Origin: Naumannella halotolerans
Lineage (GTDB): Bacteria; Actinomycetota; Actinomycetes; Propionibacteriales; Propionibacteriaceae
Assembly: GCF_004364645.1 (NCBI RefSeq)
Contig: NZ_SOAW01000001.1
Span: 1,674,001 to 1,738,000 of the forward strand
Direction of reading: 5' to 3'
Length of the DNA stretch: 64,000 bases
In this document: one piece after another, positions 53,282 through 61,882 of the stretch
How positions within the stretch are numbered: position 1 is the stretch's first letter
How the letters are laid out: each line of letters begins with the position of its first letter
Program-made: the position numbers and the translations under genes
Notes under the pieces: model-generated
The model's database searches: none
What the model was told of the DNA's origin: nothing
What the model saw: only the letters and a program-made list of their open reading frames with translations

Positions 53282-55036
53282 TTGCAGAACCGTCCACCCA
53301 ACGACTTCACCGTCAGCCTGGCCCTGGGAGGCCTCGCCGCGACGGCCGCGTTTGCGCTCCTGCTGCGCTACACCGGTAATGTCGCCGCGTTCCTGTCCAG
53401 GAGCCCGGCCCCGACCGGTAGCCCTGTCAGCGGGCTCGGTGTGCTCGCCTCACCGACCGATCCGGGCAAGGCGATCGGCGCTCCCGGTCTGAACCCATAT
53501 CTCTAGTGGCTGCTCATCCTCCTGATCCTCGGCGGCCTGGCCGCCCTCGGGATCTGGGCGTGGCGCGCGGTACGCCGTGGCCGTGAGCGCTCCCGCGTGC
53601 ACGCATTGACCGGGACCGCGACCGGTGACGAGGTCGCCCGGGTCGCGTCCCGCAAGGCCTTGCAGCGTCGCGCGGGGAACCTGCGCCCGTCGCTGGAGGG
53701 GCAGAAGCCCGACCCCCGCGAGGTCGGCTACCTGCTGGGGTCGGCGAAGGGCAGCCAGGTTTGGGCGACCATTGAGGATTCCATGCTGCTCGTCGGCCCG
53801 CCGCGCAGTGGCAAGGGTCTGCACATCATCGTCAACGCGATCCTCGACGCCGCCGGCCCGGTGCTGACGACCTCCACGCGCCCCGACAACCTCACCATCA
53901 CCCTGAAGGCCAGACAGCGGCGAGGCCCGGTCGCCGTGTTCGACCCGCAGCATCTCGCGCCCGGTCTGCCGGCGGGGATGCGCTGGTCTGTCGTGCGGGG
54001 CTGTCAGGACCCTCTGACCGCCATGATCCGGGCCAAGGGCCTGGCCACCGCGACCGGTTTCGGCGGGGTTTCCGACGGTGGCTTCTGGGAGGGCAAGACC
54101 ACGGCCGCGATCCAGGGACTCCTGCACGCGGCGGCGCTGGATGGGCGAGATTCCAAGACCGTGTACCAGTGGTCGCTCAGCCCGGCGGCAGCGGCAGACG
54201 CCGTGCGCATCCTGTCCACGAACAGCGACGCCGCCGAAGGATGGGCGGACTCGCTGGACGCGATGATCCAGTCGGATCCGAGGACCAGGGACTCGATCTG
54301 GCAGGGTGTCTCGCTCTCGTTCGGGGCACTGGCGGACCCACGGGTGCTCGGCGCGGTCTGCCCGAGTGAAGACGAGCAGTTCGATCCCGAGGCGTTCCTG
54401 TGCGAGAACGGCACCTTATATCTCCTGGCGACCGGAGCCGGTGCGGGGGCAAGCGCCGCGCTCGTGTCGGCGTTCATCGAGGACCTCGTCGAGACCGCCC
54501 GGAAGATCGCGGCGCGCTCAGCCGGAGCACGCATGGACCCGGCCCTGCTTCTCGCATTGGATGAGATCGGCAACTTGGCACCCCTTCCCGCGCTCCCGGT
54601 GTTGATGGCTGAGGGCGGCGGCACCGGGATCACCACGCTCCCGGTCCTGCAGTCTTTGGCGCAGGCGCGGGAGAAGTGGGGCGAGAACAACGCCGGCGCC
54701 TTGTGGGACTCGAGCATCGTCAAGATCGTGCTCGGTGGGGCCAGCAACACCAAGGACCTGCAGGACCTGTCGGCGCTGATCGGGGAACGCGACGAGACGA
54801 CCGACTCGGTGACCACCGACGCCTACGGCGCGCACTCCAACCAGAGATCCATCAGGCGGATCCCGATCATGCCGCCCGAAGTGCTCCGCACGCTCCCGTT
54901 CGGTACCGGCGTCGTCATGCTCCGCACCGCACGCCCGATCATCACCACCCTGCGGCCCTGGACCGCCAGGGCGGATGCGGCGCAGCTGAAGACGGATCGG
55001 ACGGAGATCGAACGGCTCCTGCAGCAAGCCCACTGA
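53282..55036 (+). pseudogene. TraD/TraG-type coupling ATPase with in-frame TAG
   Basis: A type IV coupling protein that would link a relaxosome to the secretion channel. The TTG at 53282 has GGGAGG upstream. The frame holds an N-terminal helix (LALGGLAATAAFALLLRY), then TAG at 53504-53506 right before the second helix (WLLILLILGGLAALGIWAW). It continues uninterrupted to 55036 with Walker A VGPPRSGKGLHI, Walker B LLLALDEIGNLAPL and a TraG-like QSLAQAREKWGEN. Apart from the amber codon all is intact, 585 codons in total. A GTG at 53597 could begin a soluble form lacking both helices. Confidence 0.85.
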
Positions 55037-55109
55037 CACCCGGTAGCGGCCCGTACCTATCGCGTAAACCCGGCGCAGGGCCGGGCAAGAACTGAGAGGA
55101 GACCCGCCC

Positions 55110-55664
55110 ATGCCTATCCCGACCACACCCGGCATCTCGGGGTTCATCGCGTCCGACCCGACCCTGAGCTTCACCCGCAACGGCGACGCCCGCTTCTACG
55201 CCCGCGTCGGCATCCACCAGTCGACCCGCGACGAGGAGGGCAACTTCCACGAGACCGAGCCCCACTTCACCGACATGGTCATGTTCGGCCCCTCGGCCGA
55301 GCGCGCCCACGAGAAGTACCAGAAGGGCGACAACTTCGTCGCCCAGGGACAGGAACGCTCCTACACGCAGAACGTCGACGGCGAGCAGGTGATGCACGAG
55401 CAGTTCCGCGCCAGCACGATCGGCCCGAACGGCAACATCACCAACTTCACCATCGACCGCGCCCCGCGCGAACGGGAGACCCCCAGCGTCGATGCCACCG
55501 CGCGAACGACCGCTGAGCAGGACACGCCCGCCGCCGAAGCGTCGGCCGAGGAGCCGGCCGACCCGGTGGCCGACGTGCTCGCGCGCCGTGAGTCCCAGGT
55601 CGCTCCCGAGCCCACGGCCGCCCCGGCGACGGCCACGGCGGAACGCGAGCCCGTGGCCCGGTGA
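55110..55664 (+). CDS. ssb: Single-stranded DNA-binding protein
   Basis: A 184-residue OB-fold SSB (about 8-120; GISGFIASDPTLSFTRNGDARFY, TDMVMFGPSAERAHEKYQKG) with an acidic, Ala/Pro/Glu-rich tail. The canonical actinobacterial SSB C-terminal tip (D-D-x-P-F) is absent, which suits an element-encoded version. GAGAGGAG lies eight bases before the ATG at 55110. It follows the coupling protein gene and probably coats transferred or replicating element DNA. Confidence 0.87.
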   Translation: MPIPTTPGISGFIASDPTLSFTRNGDARFYARVGIHQSTRDEEGNFHETEPHFTDMVMFGPSAERAHEKYQKGDNFVAQGQERSYTQNVDGEQVMHEQFRASTIGPNGNITNFTIDRAPRERETPSVDATARTTAEQDTPAAEASAEEPADPVADVLARRESQVAPEPTAAPATATAEREPVAR

Positions 55665-55666
55665 GC

Positions 55667-55716
55667 GAACGGAACCTGCGGGGCGACCAGGACACCCTGG
55701 CCGCCCCGCCCCGTTC
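55667..55716 (+). terminator. Long hairpin behind ssb
   Basis: Nested complementary blocks GAACGG/CCGTTC, GCGGGGCG/CGCCCCGC and CCAGG/CCTGG form a nearly continuous stem. There is no U-tract. Confidence 0.55.
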
Positions 55717-55744
55717 CCACCCGTGACACGGCAAGGAGGCAGCA

Positions 55745-56395
55745 ATGGACACCCCGACACCACCCGACGACGATCAGGACACCGGCACGGCCCAGCCCGT
55801 CACGGATGCTCCGCCCGACCTGGACAGCCTGCCGCCCGGAGTGCTGCAGCAGGTCAAGCGCATGGTCCAGGCCGAGTACGCCAAGGACCTCCGCGCCCAA
55901 CTCGGAACCGTTCCCCGCACCATCAACTGGCACGCCCTGACCCCCGAAGACCTCGAGCAGGAACTGCTGGCGCTGAACGAGTGGGTCGACTGGCTCCGCC
56001 ACGAATACGGACTCCCACCCCAGATCGTCCCACCCATGTGGCACCGCCACTGGGAGCTGATCTGGGAACTCTCGGCCCTCCGGCAGCACTGGCTGATCTG
56101 CTACGACCAACAGGCCAAGGGCAACATGGGGGTGATCTGGCACAACGACTTCGCCGCCGCCCGCGAACGCCTCCGCGACTGGGTCAGCATCTCCGGCACC
56201 CGCCTGGACCGCGACCGCGCGACCCGAGTCACGGCCTGGCCCGGCGGCGAAGCCGAGGACTGGACAGCCCCGGACGCGACCGAGCAGCCCGTCACCGAAC
56301 GCAGCGCCAACTTCGTCAGCTTCGTGGTCCAAGCCGTGCAAGCACGCGAGGCCGAGCAAGACGCGGTGATGCAGGAGATCCTCGACGACGAGTAA
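55745..56395 (+). CDS. DUF4913 protein
   Basis: A 216-residue protein with an acidic N-terminus and the DUF4913 core at about 65-145 (ALNEWVDWLRHEYGL, PPMWHRHWELIWELSALRQHWL, and WHNDFAAARERLRDW). DUF4913 proteins occur on actinobacterial integrative elements beside coupling proteins and have no established function. GGAGG precedes the ATG at 55745. A strong terminator follows. Confidence 0.85.
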   Translation: MDTPTPPDDDQDTGTAQPVTDAPPDLDSLPPGVLQQVKRMVQAEYAKDLRAQLGTVPRTINWHALTPEDLEQELLALNEWVDWLRHEYGLPPQIVPPMWHRHWELIWELSALRQHWLICYDQQAKGNMGVIWHNDFAAARERLRDWVSISGTRLDRDRATRVTAWPGGEAEDWTAPDATEQPVTERSANFVSFVVQAVQAREAEQDAVMQEILDDE

Positions 56396-56412
56396 GAGAG
56401 TCGATCAGCTCC

Positions 56413-56447
56413 GGCGGCCGGGACGATGATGCGTCCCGGCCGCCTTT
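56413..56447 (+). terminator. Intrinsic terminator
   Basis: A perfect 13-bp stem GGCGGCCGGGACG / CGTCCCGGCCGCC with a 6-nt loop, followed by TTT. It closes the ssb-DUF4913 transcription unit and insulates the recombinase gene. Confidence 0.85.
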
Positions 56448-56562
56448 CGTGTCTCGCCGCCACCTCGTCGGTGGCGCGGCGGGGTGGCTCTGGCACGGGC
56501 CGTCGAACGGAGGGAACGCCAACCGCAGAATCGCTCGCAAACCAGGACGAACCCAAGGAACA

Positions 56563-56628
56563 ATGAACGACCCCTCGAACCGGTCCGGAGCCACGGTGAT
56601 CGGAATCCCGAGGGCCAACGGCTCATGA
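56563..56628 (+). CDS. 21-residue ORF coupled to the recombinase
   Basis: From an ATG at 56563, with AAGGA five bases upstream, a 21-codon ORF (starting MNDPSNRSG) ends in TGA that overlaps the recombinase ATG as ATGA. It may be a translational-coupling leader that limits recombinase synthesis. The peptide itself has no recognisable features. Confidence 0.5.
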   Translation: MNDPSNRSGATVIGIPRANGS

Positions 56629-58325
56629 CAACGACACCCGCGATCCGGCCCGCACCGAGCCTGGATGATCTGCACCTGACCGCGATCACCTATCAACGCG
56701 TGTCCACCGCAGAGCAGGCCTCCAAGGGCGGGCGCAGTGAAGGCTTCTCAATCCCGGCACAGCGGCAGGCCAACCAGCGCAAGGCTGACGACCTCGGCGC
56801 CGCTGTCGTCGAAGAATTCGTCGACCCCGGCTACTCCGGGCGCACCCTCAACCGCCCCGACCTGCAGCGGATGTTCGCCTACATCAAGACCCACCAGGTC
56901 ACCTACTGCATCGTCCACAAGCTCGACCGGCTCGCCCGCGACCGCCTCATCGACCTCGAGATCCAACGGCACCTGATCGAAGCCGGTCTCACCCTGGTCT
57001 CGGTCACCGAGAGCATCGACGAGACCCCCTCCGGCACGCTCGTGCACGGGGTGATGTCCGCGATCTCGGAGTTCTACTCCAAGAACCTCGCCGCCGAGGT
57101 CACCAAGGGCCTGACCCAGAAGATCGCCACCGGCGGCCCCCCCGGACGCGCACCACTGGGCTACCTCAACGTCCGCAAGCTCACCGAGGACGGCCATGAG
57201 TACCGCACTGTCGAGGTCGACCCCGAACGGGCCGCGCTGATTCAGTGGGCCTTTGCCACTTACGCCGCCGGAGACACCTCGGTCGAGAAGATTCTCACCG
57301 ACCTCACCGCCCGGGGACTGACGACCGTGGCCACACCGAAGCGACCGGCCGGCCCGGTCAGTAAGTCGGGGTTCTTCAAGCTGCTGCGCAACCCCTATTA
57401 CATCGGACAGATCCGCTACAACGGCGCCGTCTACGATGGCAACCACCCACCCATCGTCGAGACCGAGGTCTGGGAACGCGTGCAACGCCTCCTCGACGTT
57501 CGGGCGCGAGCCGACGTGCGCTTCCGTAAGCACGAGCACCCCTTGAAGGGGATCCTGTACTGCGCGAGCTGCAAGTCGAGGCTGCACCTCGATTTCGCCC
57601 GGAACAAGCAGGGCATCCGGTACGCCTACTTCGTGTGCTCTGGTCGAACCAGCAAGCGCACCACCTGCACTCGCAAGGCTGTTCCCGTCGGCATTGCCGA
57701 GCAGCTCGTCGCCACCTGCTACGAGCGCATCGGGATCAGCGAGGACACGTTCAAGGCCCTGGCGCGGCAGGTCGATGCAGTCTTCGAGGAACGCTTGGCA
57801 TCGCGCTCCCAGGAACTGGCCGAGCTGACCTCGACCCGCAAGCGACTCGAGTCCGAGAGCGAGAAGCTTCTGGCCGCGCACTTCGCTGACGCGATCGACC
57901 TCGATACGCTCAAGCGGCACCAGGATCGGATTCGTGCAGGGCTGGCGGACATCGACCGGAAGCTGGAGAACGACCACGAGTGGTACACCGGCCAGAAGAA
58001 GTACCTCGCCAGTGCTCTGCAGCTGCTGACCTACTGCGCCACGATGTACCGGCAGTCCGATGACGAGGCCAAGCGCCTGGCGAACCAGGCCTTCTTCGAG
58101 AAGATCTACATCGGTGAGGACGAGCAGGCTGTCGCCGAGCTCGCCGAGCCCTTTAACGAACTCGCCCCCGACACGCTTTCGCATGTCGGGGGTTCGAGTA
58201 AGTCAACTACGGTGGAGCTAAGGGGATTCGAACCCCTGACCTCTTCCATGCCATGGAAGCGCGCTACCAACTGCGCCATAGCCCCGCATCGCTCGATCTC
58301 ACGATCAGCGACCACGAGACTATAG
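56625..58325 (+). CDS. Large serine recombinase (integrase) of the element
   Basis: A 566-residue serine integrase for insertion and excision. The resolvase domain starts at about 20 with ITYQRVSTAEQ (catalytic Ser27) and carries DPGYSGRTLNRPDL and the active-site HKLDRLARDR. The Recombinase domain spans about 160-275, and the zinc ribbon (GILYCASCKSRLHL to TCTRK) lies near 305-350. A coiled-coil follows. The last residues (VELRGFEPLTSSMPWKRATNCAIAP) are the antisense reading of the tRNA-Ala gene, so the present 3' end is fused at the insertion site. The ATG at 56625 is coupled to a 21-codon ORF. Serine integrases using a tRNA gene are the less common case. Confidence 0.93.
   Translation: MTTTPAIRPAPSLDDLHLTAITYQRVSTAEQASKGGRSEGFSIPAQRQANQRKADDLGAAVVEEFVDPGYSGRTLNRPDLQRMFAYIKTHQVTYCIVHKLDRLARDRLIDLEIQRHLIEAGLTLVSVTESIDETPSGTLVHGVMSAISEFYSKNLAAEVTKGLTQKIATGGPPGRAPLGYLNVRKLTEDGHEYRTVEVDPERAALIQWAFATYAAGDTSVEKILTDLTARGLTTVATPKRPAGPVSKSGFFKLLRNPYYIGQIRYNGAVYDGNHPPIVETEVWERVQRLLDVRARADVRFRKHEHPLKGILYCASCKSRLHLDFARNKQGIRYAYFVCSGRTSKRTTCTRKAVPVGIAEQLVATCYERIGISEDTFKALARQVDAVFEERLASRSQELAELTSTRKRLESESEKLLAAHFADAIDLDTLKRHQDRIRAGLADIDRKLENDHEWYTGQKKYLASALQLLTYCATMYRQSDDEAKRLANQAFFEKIYIGEDEQAVAELAEPFNELAPDTLSHVGGSSKSTTVELRGFEPLTSSMPWKRATNCAIAPHRSISRSATTRL
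58165..58192. repeat. 9-bp inverted repeat near the element-chromosome junction
   Basis: CCCCCGACA (58165-58173) and TGTCGGGGG (58184-58192) enclose a 10-nt loop, 20 bp before the tRNA 3' end. It could terminate the tRNA transcript (minus strand), though no U-tract is seen, or form part of the recombinase recognition sequence. Confidence 0.5.
58213..58285 (-). tRNA. tRNA-Ala (anticodon GGC)
   Basis: A full 73-nt cloverleaf on the minus strand: acceptor GGGGCTA paired with TAGCTCC, discriminator A, D-loop with AGTTGGTAG, anticodon stem CTTCC/GGAAG around loop ATGGCAT (anticodon GGC, reads GCC), and T-arm AGGGGTTCGAATCCCCT. CCA is not encoded. The 3' end faces the integrative element, which makes it the likely attachment site. 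No second copy of its 3' end was found within the window. Confidence 0.95.
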
Positions 58326-58348
58326 CGTCGCTGCGACCCGGAGCTCAA
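58319..58348 (-). promoter_or_regulatory. Promoter of tRNA-Ala
   Basis: TTGAGC (58343-58348) and TATAGT (58319-58324) with 18 bp between them lie upstream of the tRNA on the minus strand, giving a start about 27 nt before the mature 5' end. The recombinase frame ends inside it. Confidence 0.65.
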
Positions 58349-58399
58349 ATCGAGAGCCGCAGGGCGCCCCCACTCGACCCGATCTCCACCCCGTGACGC

Positions 58400-59059
58400 T
58401 CAGAACCGTTCGGAGTCACCGGGCAGCGGCACCAGCGTCCAGCGGAGGAAGAACTGGGTCACCGGACCGATCGCCACCGCATACAGCAGGGTGCCGAGGA
58501 ACACCTGTCCACCGAGCAGCCAGCCGAGGCTCAGCACCACCACCTCGATGCCGGTACGCACCAGCCGCAGCGACAATCCCGTCCGGTGATGCAAACCGGT
58601 CATCAAACCGTCCCGCGGCCCCGGGCCCAACTGCGCGCCGACGTAGATCGCACCGGCCAGACCGTTGCCGATCACCCCGACGAACAGCAGCGCGACCCGT
58701 ACCGAAAGCTCCTCGACCGCCGGTACGACGAACAGCCCGAGGTCGATCGCGGCACCGACGATCGCCACGTTCAGCACCGTGCCGACCCCCGGCCTCTGCC
58801 GCAGCGGAATCCACAACGCCAGCACCAGCACCGCCACCACGGTGGTGATGGCGCCGTAGCTGAACGGGAAGGTCAGCGTCAGGCCTTGGGTCAGCACTCC
58901 CCAGGGCTCCAGCCCGAGCGCTGCCCGGACCACCAGCGACAGCGACATCCCGTACAGCACCAGCCCGACGAGGAGTTGCGGAATCCGTCGGCCGAGCCGG
59001 CCGGCCCGCAACTGCTGCAGGGGGCCGAGAGAGGTCAGGGTCTTGGTCTTCGTACTCAC
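58400..59059 (-). CDS. YczE-family membrane protein
   Basis: A 219-residue integral membrane protein of the YczE/YitT-like family with about five helices (QLLVGLVLYGMSLSLVVRAALG, YGAITTVVAVLVLALWIPL, GTVLNVAIVGAAIDLGLFVV) and the conserved GPGPRDGLMTGLHHRTG loop. In other bacteria yczE is regulated by a divergent MocR-type regulator, exactly the arrangement here. Transported or sensed compound is unknown. Start at 59059. Confidence 0.87.
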   Translation of the reverse strand: MSTKTKTLTSLGPLQQLRAGRLGRRIPQLLVGLVLYGMSLSLVVRAALGLEPWGVLTQGLTLTFPFSYGAITTVVAVLVLALWIPLRQRPGVGTVLNVAIVGAAIDLGLFVVPAVEELSVRVALLFVGVIGNGLAGAIYVGAQLGPGPRDGLMTGLHHRTGLSLRLVRTGIEVVVLSLGWLLGGQVFLGTLLYAVAIGPVTQFFLRWTLVPLPGDSERF

Positions 59060-59120
59060 AGATCCACCACACCACTGAATTGGACTTCATTTCCATAGCC
59101 ACTTCTGGAACAGTGGCCTC
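59060..59120. promoter_or_regulatory. Divergent yczE/MocR operator region
   Basis: The 61-bp gap has repeated CCACT and TGGA words. CCACT/AGTGG (arms 8 bp apart) and TTCCA/TGGAA (10 bp apart) form overlapping inverted repeats near 59090-59114. Candidate binding sites for the MocR protein. Confidence 0.45.
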
Positions 59121-60566
59121 ATGACCTGGATCCCGGCACCACAGCTCGCGCGGCTGCTCGCGGGAAAGGACTGGGTCGCCCCGCGCTATCGCGATCTCGC
59201 CGACCGGATCGGCATCCTGATCGCCGACGGCCGAGTGGCTCCCGGCACCCGGCTGCCCAGTGAGCGCGACCTGGCCACCGCACTCGGCCTGAGCCGGACC
59301 ACCGTCACCGGTGCCTATCGAACCTTGTTGGAGCGCGAACTGCTGCTCGCTCGCCGCGGATCGGGCCACTACATCGCGCCTCGTCCGCGGGCGCAGGAGA
59401 GTCCGCTGCTACCGACCCCCGGCGCCGGGGACGACGGGATGATCGCGCTCACCGTCGCCGCCTCCCCGGCACCACCGCAGGTGCTGGCCGCCTACCGTCG
59501 GGCGACCGAGCGGCTTGCCGAACTCACCACCGGTACGGGCTACTTCCCCGAGGGCCTGCCCCTGCTGCGCCACCGACTGGCCGAGCGCTACACCGCCCGC
59601 GGCGTCCCCACCGATGCCGAGCAGATCATCATCACCAACGGTGCCCTGGCCGCCCAGCACACCTGTGCCCGTGCCCTGCTACGCCGGGGGACGAGCGCGA
59701 TCACCGAGAGTGTCGGTTACGGCAACTCACTGCACCTGCTGCGTCGGGTGAGTGCCGATGTCGGCGCCGACATCCGTTCCTTCGACATGAGCCCGGACGG
59801 CTGGGATCTCGGATCCCTGGCCAGCGTCCTCTCCCAGACCCGTGCCTCCGCGGCCTTCGTCACCCCGGACTTCCACAATCCGACCGGCAGGCTGATGTCG
59901 GCCGACGACCGTGGCGAACTCATCGAGATCACCGGCCGGCTTCCGGTGGTGGCCGATGAGACCCTGGTCGACCTGCCGATGCCCTGGGCGGTCCCGAGCC
60001 GCTCACTGGCCAGCGTCGGCGATCGGGTGATCCTGATCGGTTCGGCCTCGAAGAGCTACTGGGGCGGGCTCCGGTTGGGCTGGATCCGCAGCCCGCAGCG
60101 ATTCACCTCCAGCCTGCTGGATGCCCAACTGGTCGGCCACCACGGCAGCCCGCCGCTGGAACAACTGGTCCTGGCAGAGCTGCTGGCCGAGGACTCCCCC
60201 GACGGTCCGCGGGTCGAGAACCGGGACCGGCTGCAGGAGTTGGTTCCCGCGGCGATGGCCGCGGTCGCCCAGCACCTGCCGAGCTTCGACTTCCGCCGGC
60301 CCGACGGTGGGCAGTCGCTGTGGCTGCATCTGCCCCGGCCGGCGTCGACCCGCCTGAGCCGGATAGCCGAACAGCACGGGGTGCTGATCACCCCCGGTCC
60401 GCACTTCTTCTGCAATCCCGGCGGCGAGCACTGGCTGCGTCTGCCCGTGGTCACCGATGCCGACACCTTCACCGAGGCGGTACGCCGGATCGCCCACGCC
60501 TGGCAGGATCTGCTCGACGGCCGCAATCCCGATACCGGCACCGGGCGACAGGTGATGTCGGCCTGA
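59121..60566 (+). CDS. MocR-type GntR regulator with aminotransferase domain (YczR-like)
   Basis: A 481-residue fusion of a GntR winged helix (about 20-85; YRDLADRIGILIADGRVAPGTRLP, TALGLSRTTVTGAYRTL) and a fold-type I aminotransferase domain with the PLP lysine in IGSASKSYWGGLRLGW. PLP or an amino-compound adduct is the usual effector. The divergent yczE gene 61 bp away identifies it with the YczR subgroup. No frameshift or missing motif is seen. Confidence 0.9.
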   Translation: MTWIPAPQLARLLAGKDWVAPRYRDLADRIGILIADGRVAPGTRLPSERDLATALGLSRTTVTGAYRTLLERELLLARRGSGHYIAPRPRAQESPLLPTPGAGDDGMIALTVAASPAPPQVLAAYRRATERLAELTTGTGYFPEGLPLLRHRLAERYTARGVPTDAEQIIITNGALAAQHTCARALLRRGTSAITESVGYGNSLHLLRRVSADVGADIRSFDMSPDGWDLGSLASVLSQTRASAAFVTPDFHNPTGRLMSADDRGELIEITGRLPVVADETLVDLPMPWAVPSRSLASVGDRVILIGSASKSYWGGLRLGWIRSPQRFTSSLLDAQLVGHHGSPPLEQLVLAELLAEDSPDGPRVENRDRLQELVPAAMAAVAQHLPSFDFRRPDGGQSLWLHLPRPASTRLSRIAEQHGVLITPGPHFFCNPGGEHWLRLPVVTDADTFTEAVRRIAHAWQDLLDGRNPDTGTGRQVMSA

Positions 60567-60614
60567 GACGCCCCCCGGGCACCTCGTGTCTGCGCCGGCT
60601 GCCGACCGAGAAGA

Positions 60615-61079
60615 TCAACTGCTGCGGCGGCGCACGATCCGGTCGAGGATGCCGAGGGTCGCCTTCAGCGAGTTCTCCCCGATCACCGGGAAGATGCCCT
60701 TCCATTCCGGCGCCGCCTGGGACCAGTCGTAGTAGGAGACCACTCGGGTCCCCTCGGCCACCGGCTCCAGCCGGTAGCCGTAGACGTGACCGATCGGCGG
60801 CTTGATCGTGCCGTCGATGGTCCAGGCGATCTCCACATCGGGCTGGTAGACGGTGAAGATCACCTCGACGTCGTACTTGCCCATCGGCAGATCACCGAGT
60901 GCCTCCCGGTCCATGTGCACGACGAAGGACTCACCGACCGCATCCACCGGTACACCCTCCGACCCCTGCAACATGCCGGAGGCATCGATGTCGACATGCC
61001 CTTCGGGGTCACGCAACACTGCGAAGACGTCGGCAGGGGACGCCGGGATCACCCGGGAAACCTCGATCCGCTCGCTCAT
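60615..61079 (-). CDS. SRPBCC-family protein
   Basis: A 154-residue polyketide cyclase/START-like protein with a single hydrophobic ligand cavity fold (IEVSRVIPASPADVFAVLRDPEGH, then GHVYGYRLEPVAEGTRVVSYYDWS). It is a probable small-lipid or aromatic binding protein of unknown role. The ATG at 61079 follows CATGAT by six bases. It stands alone, 182 bp from the histidine phosphatase gene. Confidence 0.85.
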   Translation of the reverse strand: MSERIEVSRVIPASPADVFAVLRDPEGHVDIDASGMLQGSEGVPVDAVGESFVVHMDREALGDLPMGKYDVEVIFTVYQPDVEIAWTIDGTIKPPIGHVYGYRLEPVAEGTRVVSYYDWSQAAPEWKGIFPVIGENSLKATLGILDRIVRRRSS

Positions 61080-61261
61080 GGACCGATCATGACATCCGGG
61101 CCCGACCGGCCGCGAACGGGTTCACCGGCTGATCGCGGACAGGAAACCGATCAGGCCCGTACTCCGATGACCGACACCCCGTTCAGCCCGAGACTCCGAC
61201 CTTGCCAGAACCCGATCGGGCCAGCACTGCGAACAGCTCAGCACTTCGAGTGGCCGAGCAC

Positions 61262-61882
61262 TCAGGCGAACGGGTTCACCGGCGCGGCCACCCGGTTGTA
61301 GGCCGCCAGCCGCCAGTCCCCCCGGCGGTCCGGCGCGATCACCAGCCAGCCGGCATTGCTCATCCCCTGCAGGGCACTGGCCGAGGCCGGGTCGATGCCG
61401 ACGAACGAACACGCCGCCACCCGGGCCGCGAGCCCGTGGGCGACCACGACCAGAGTCCCGGATTCGGTGTCGTCGAGGTACTCCTCCAACGCCGTTACGA
61501 AACGCGCCGCGACCTCTCGCGGGGCCTCCCCGGTGGGAGAGCGGCGGGTGTCGTCACCCGACCCCTCCCATTCACTGCTGGCCTCCACCTCGGCGAACCC
61601 GAGACCCTGCCAGCTGCCGACCGAGATCTCCCGGAAGCGCGGCTCACTCTCCACACCGATGCCGGTCAGCGCCGACAACGCCGCCGCGGTCTCCTGGGCC
61701 CGACCGAGGTCGGAAGCCACGATTCGGACCGGCTCCTCCTCCGCCGCCAGCGCCTGCGCAGCGGCCTTCACCTGTTCCCGGCCGTTGGCATTCAGCGGGA
61801 TGTCGGCCTGTCCCTGGAACAACCCGGCGATGTTCCAGTCGGTCTCGCCATGGCGCCAGATGATCAACTTCGAGGCGGTCAT
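61262..61882 (-). CDS. Histidine phosphatase-family (phosphoglycerate mutase-like) protein
   Basis: A 206-residue branch-1 histidine phosphatase. The catalytic RHGETDW motif (His11) is at the N-terminus, the acid residue is in EPRFREISVGSWQG, and the second histidine is in VVAHGLAARV. In actinobacteria this gene follows rsfS and may act as a glucosyl-3-phosphoglycerate phosphatase or a general phosphomonoesterase. The start overlaps the rsfS stop by 4 bp. Confidence 0.92.
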   Translation of the reverse strand: MTASKLIIWRHGETDWNIAGLFQGQADIPLNANGREQVKAAAQALAAEEEPVRIVASDLGRAQETAAALSALTGIGVESEPRFREISVGSWQGLGFAEVEASSEWEGSGDDTRRSPTGEAPREVAARFVTALEEYLDDTESGTLVVVAHGLAARVAACSFVGIDPASASALQGMSNAGWLVIAPDRRGDWRLAAYNRVAAPVNPFA

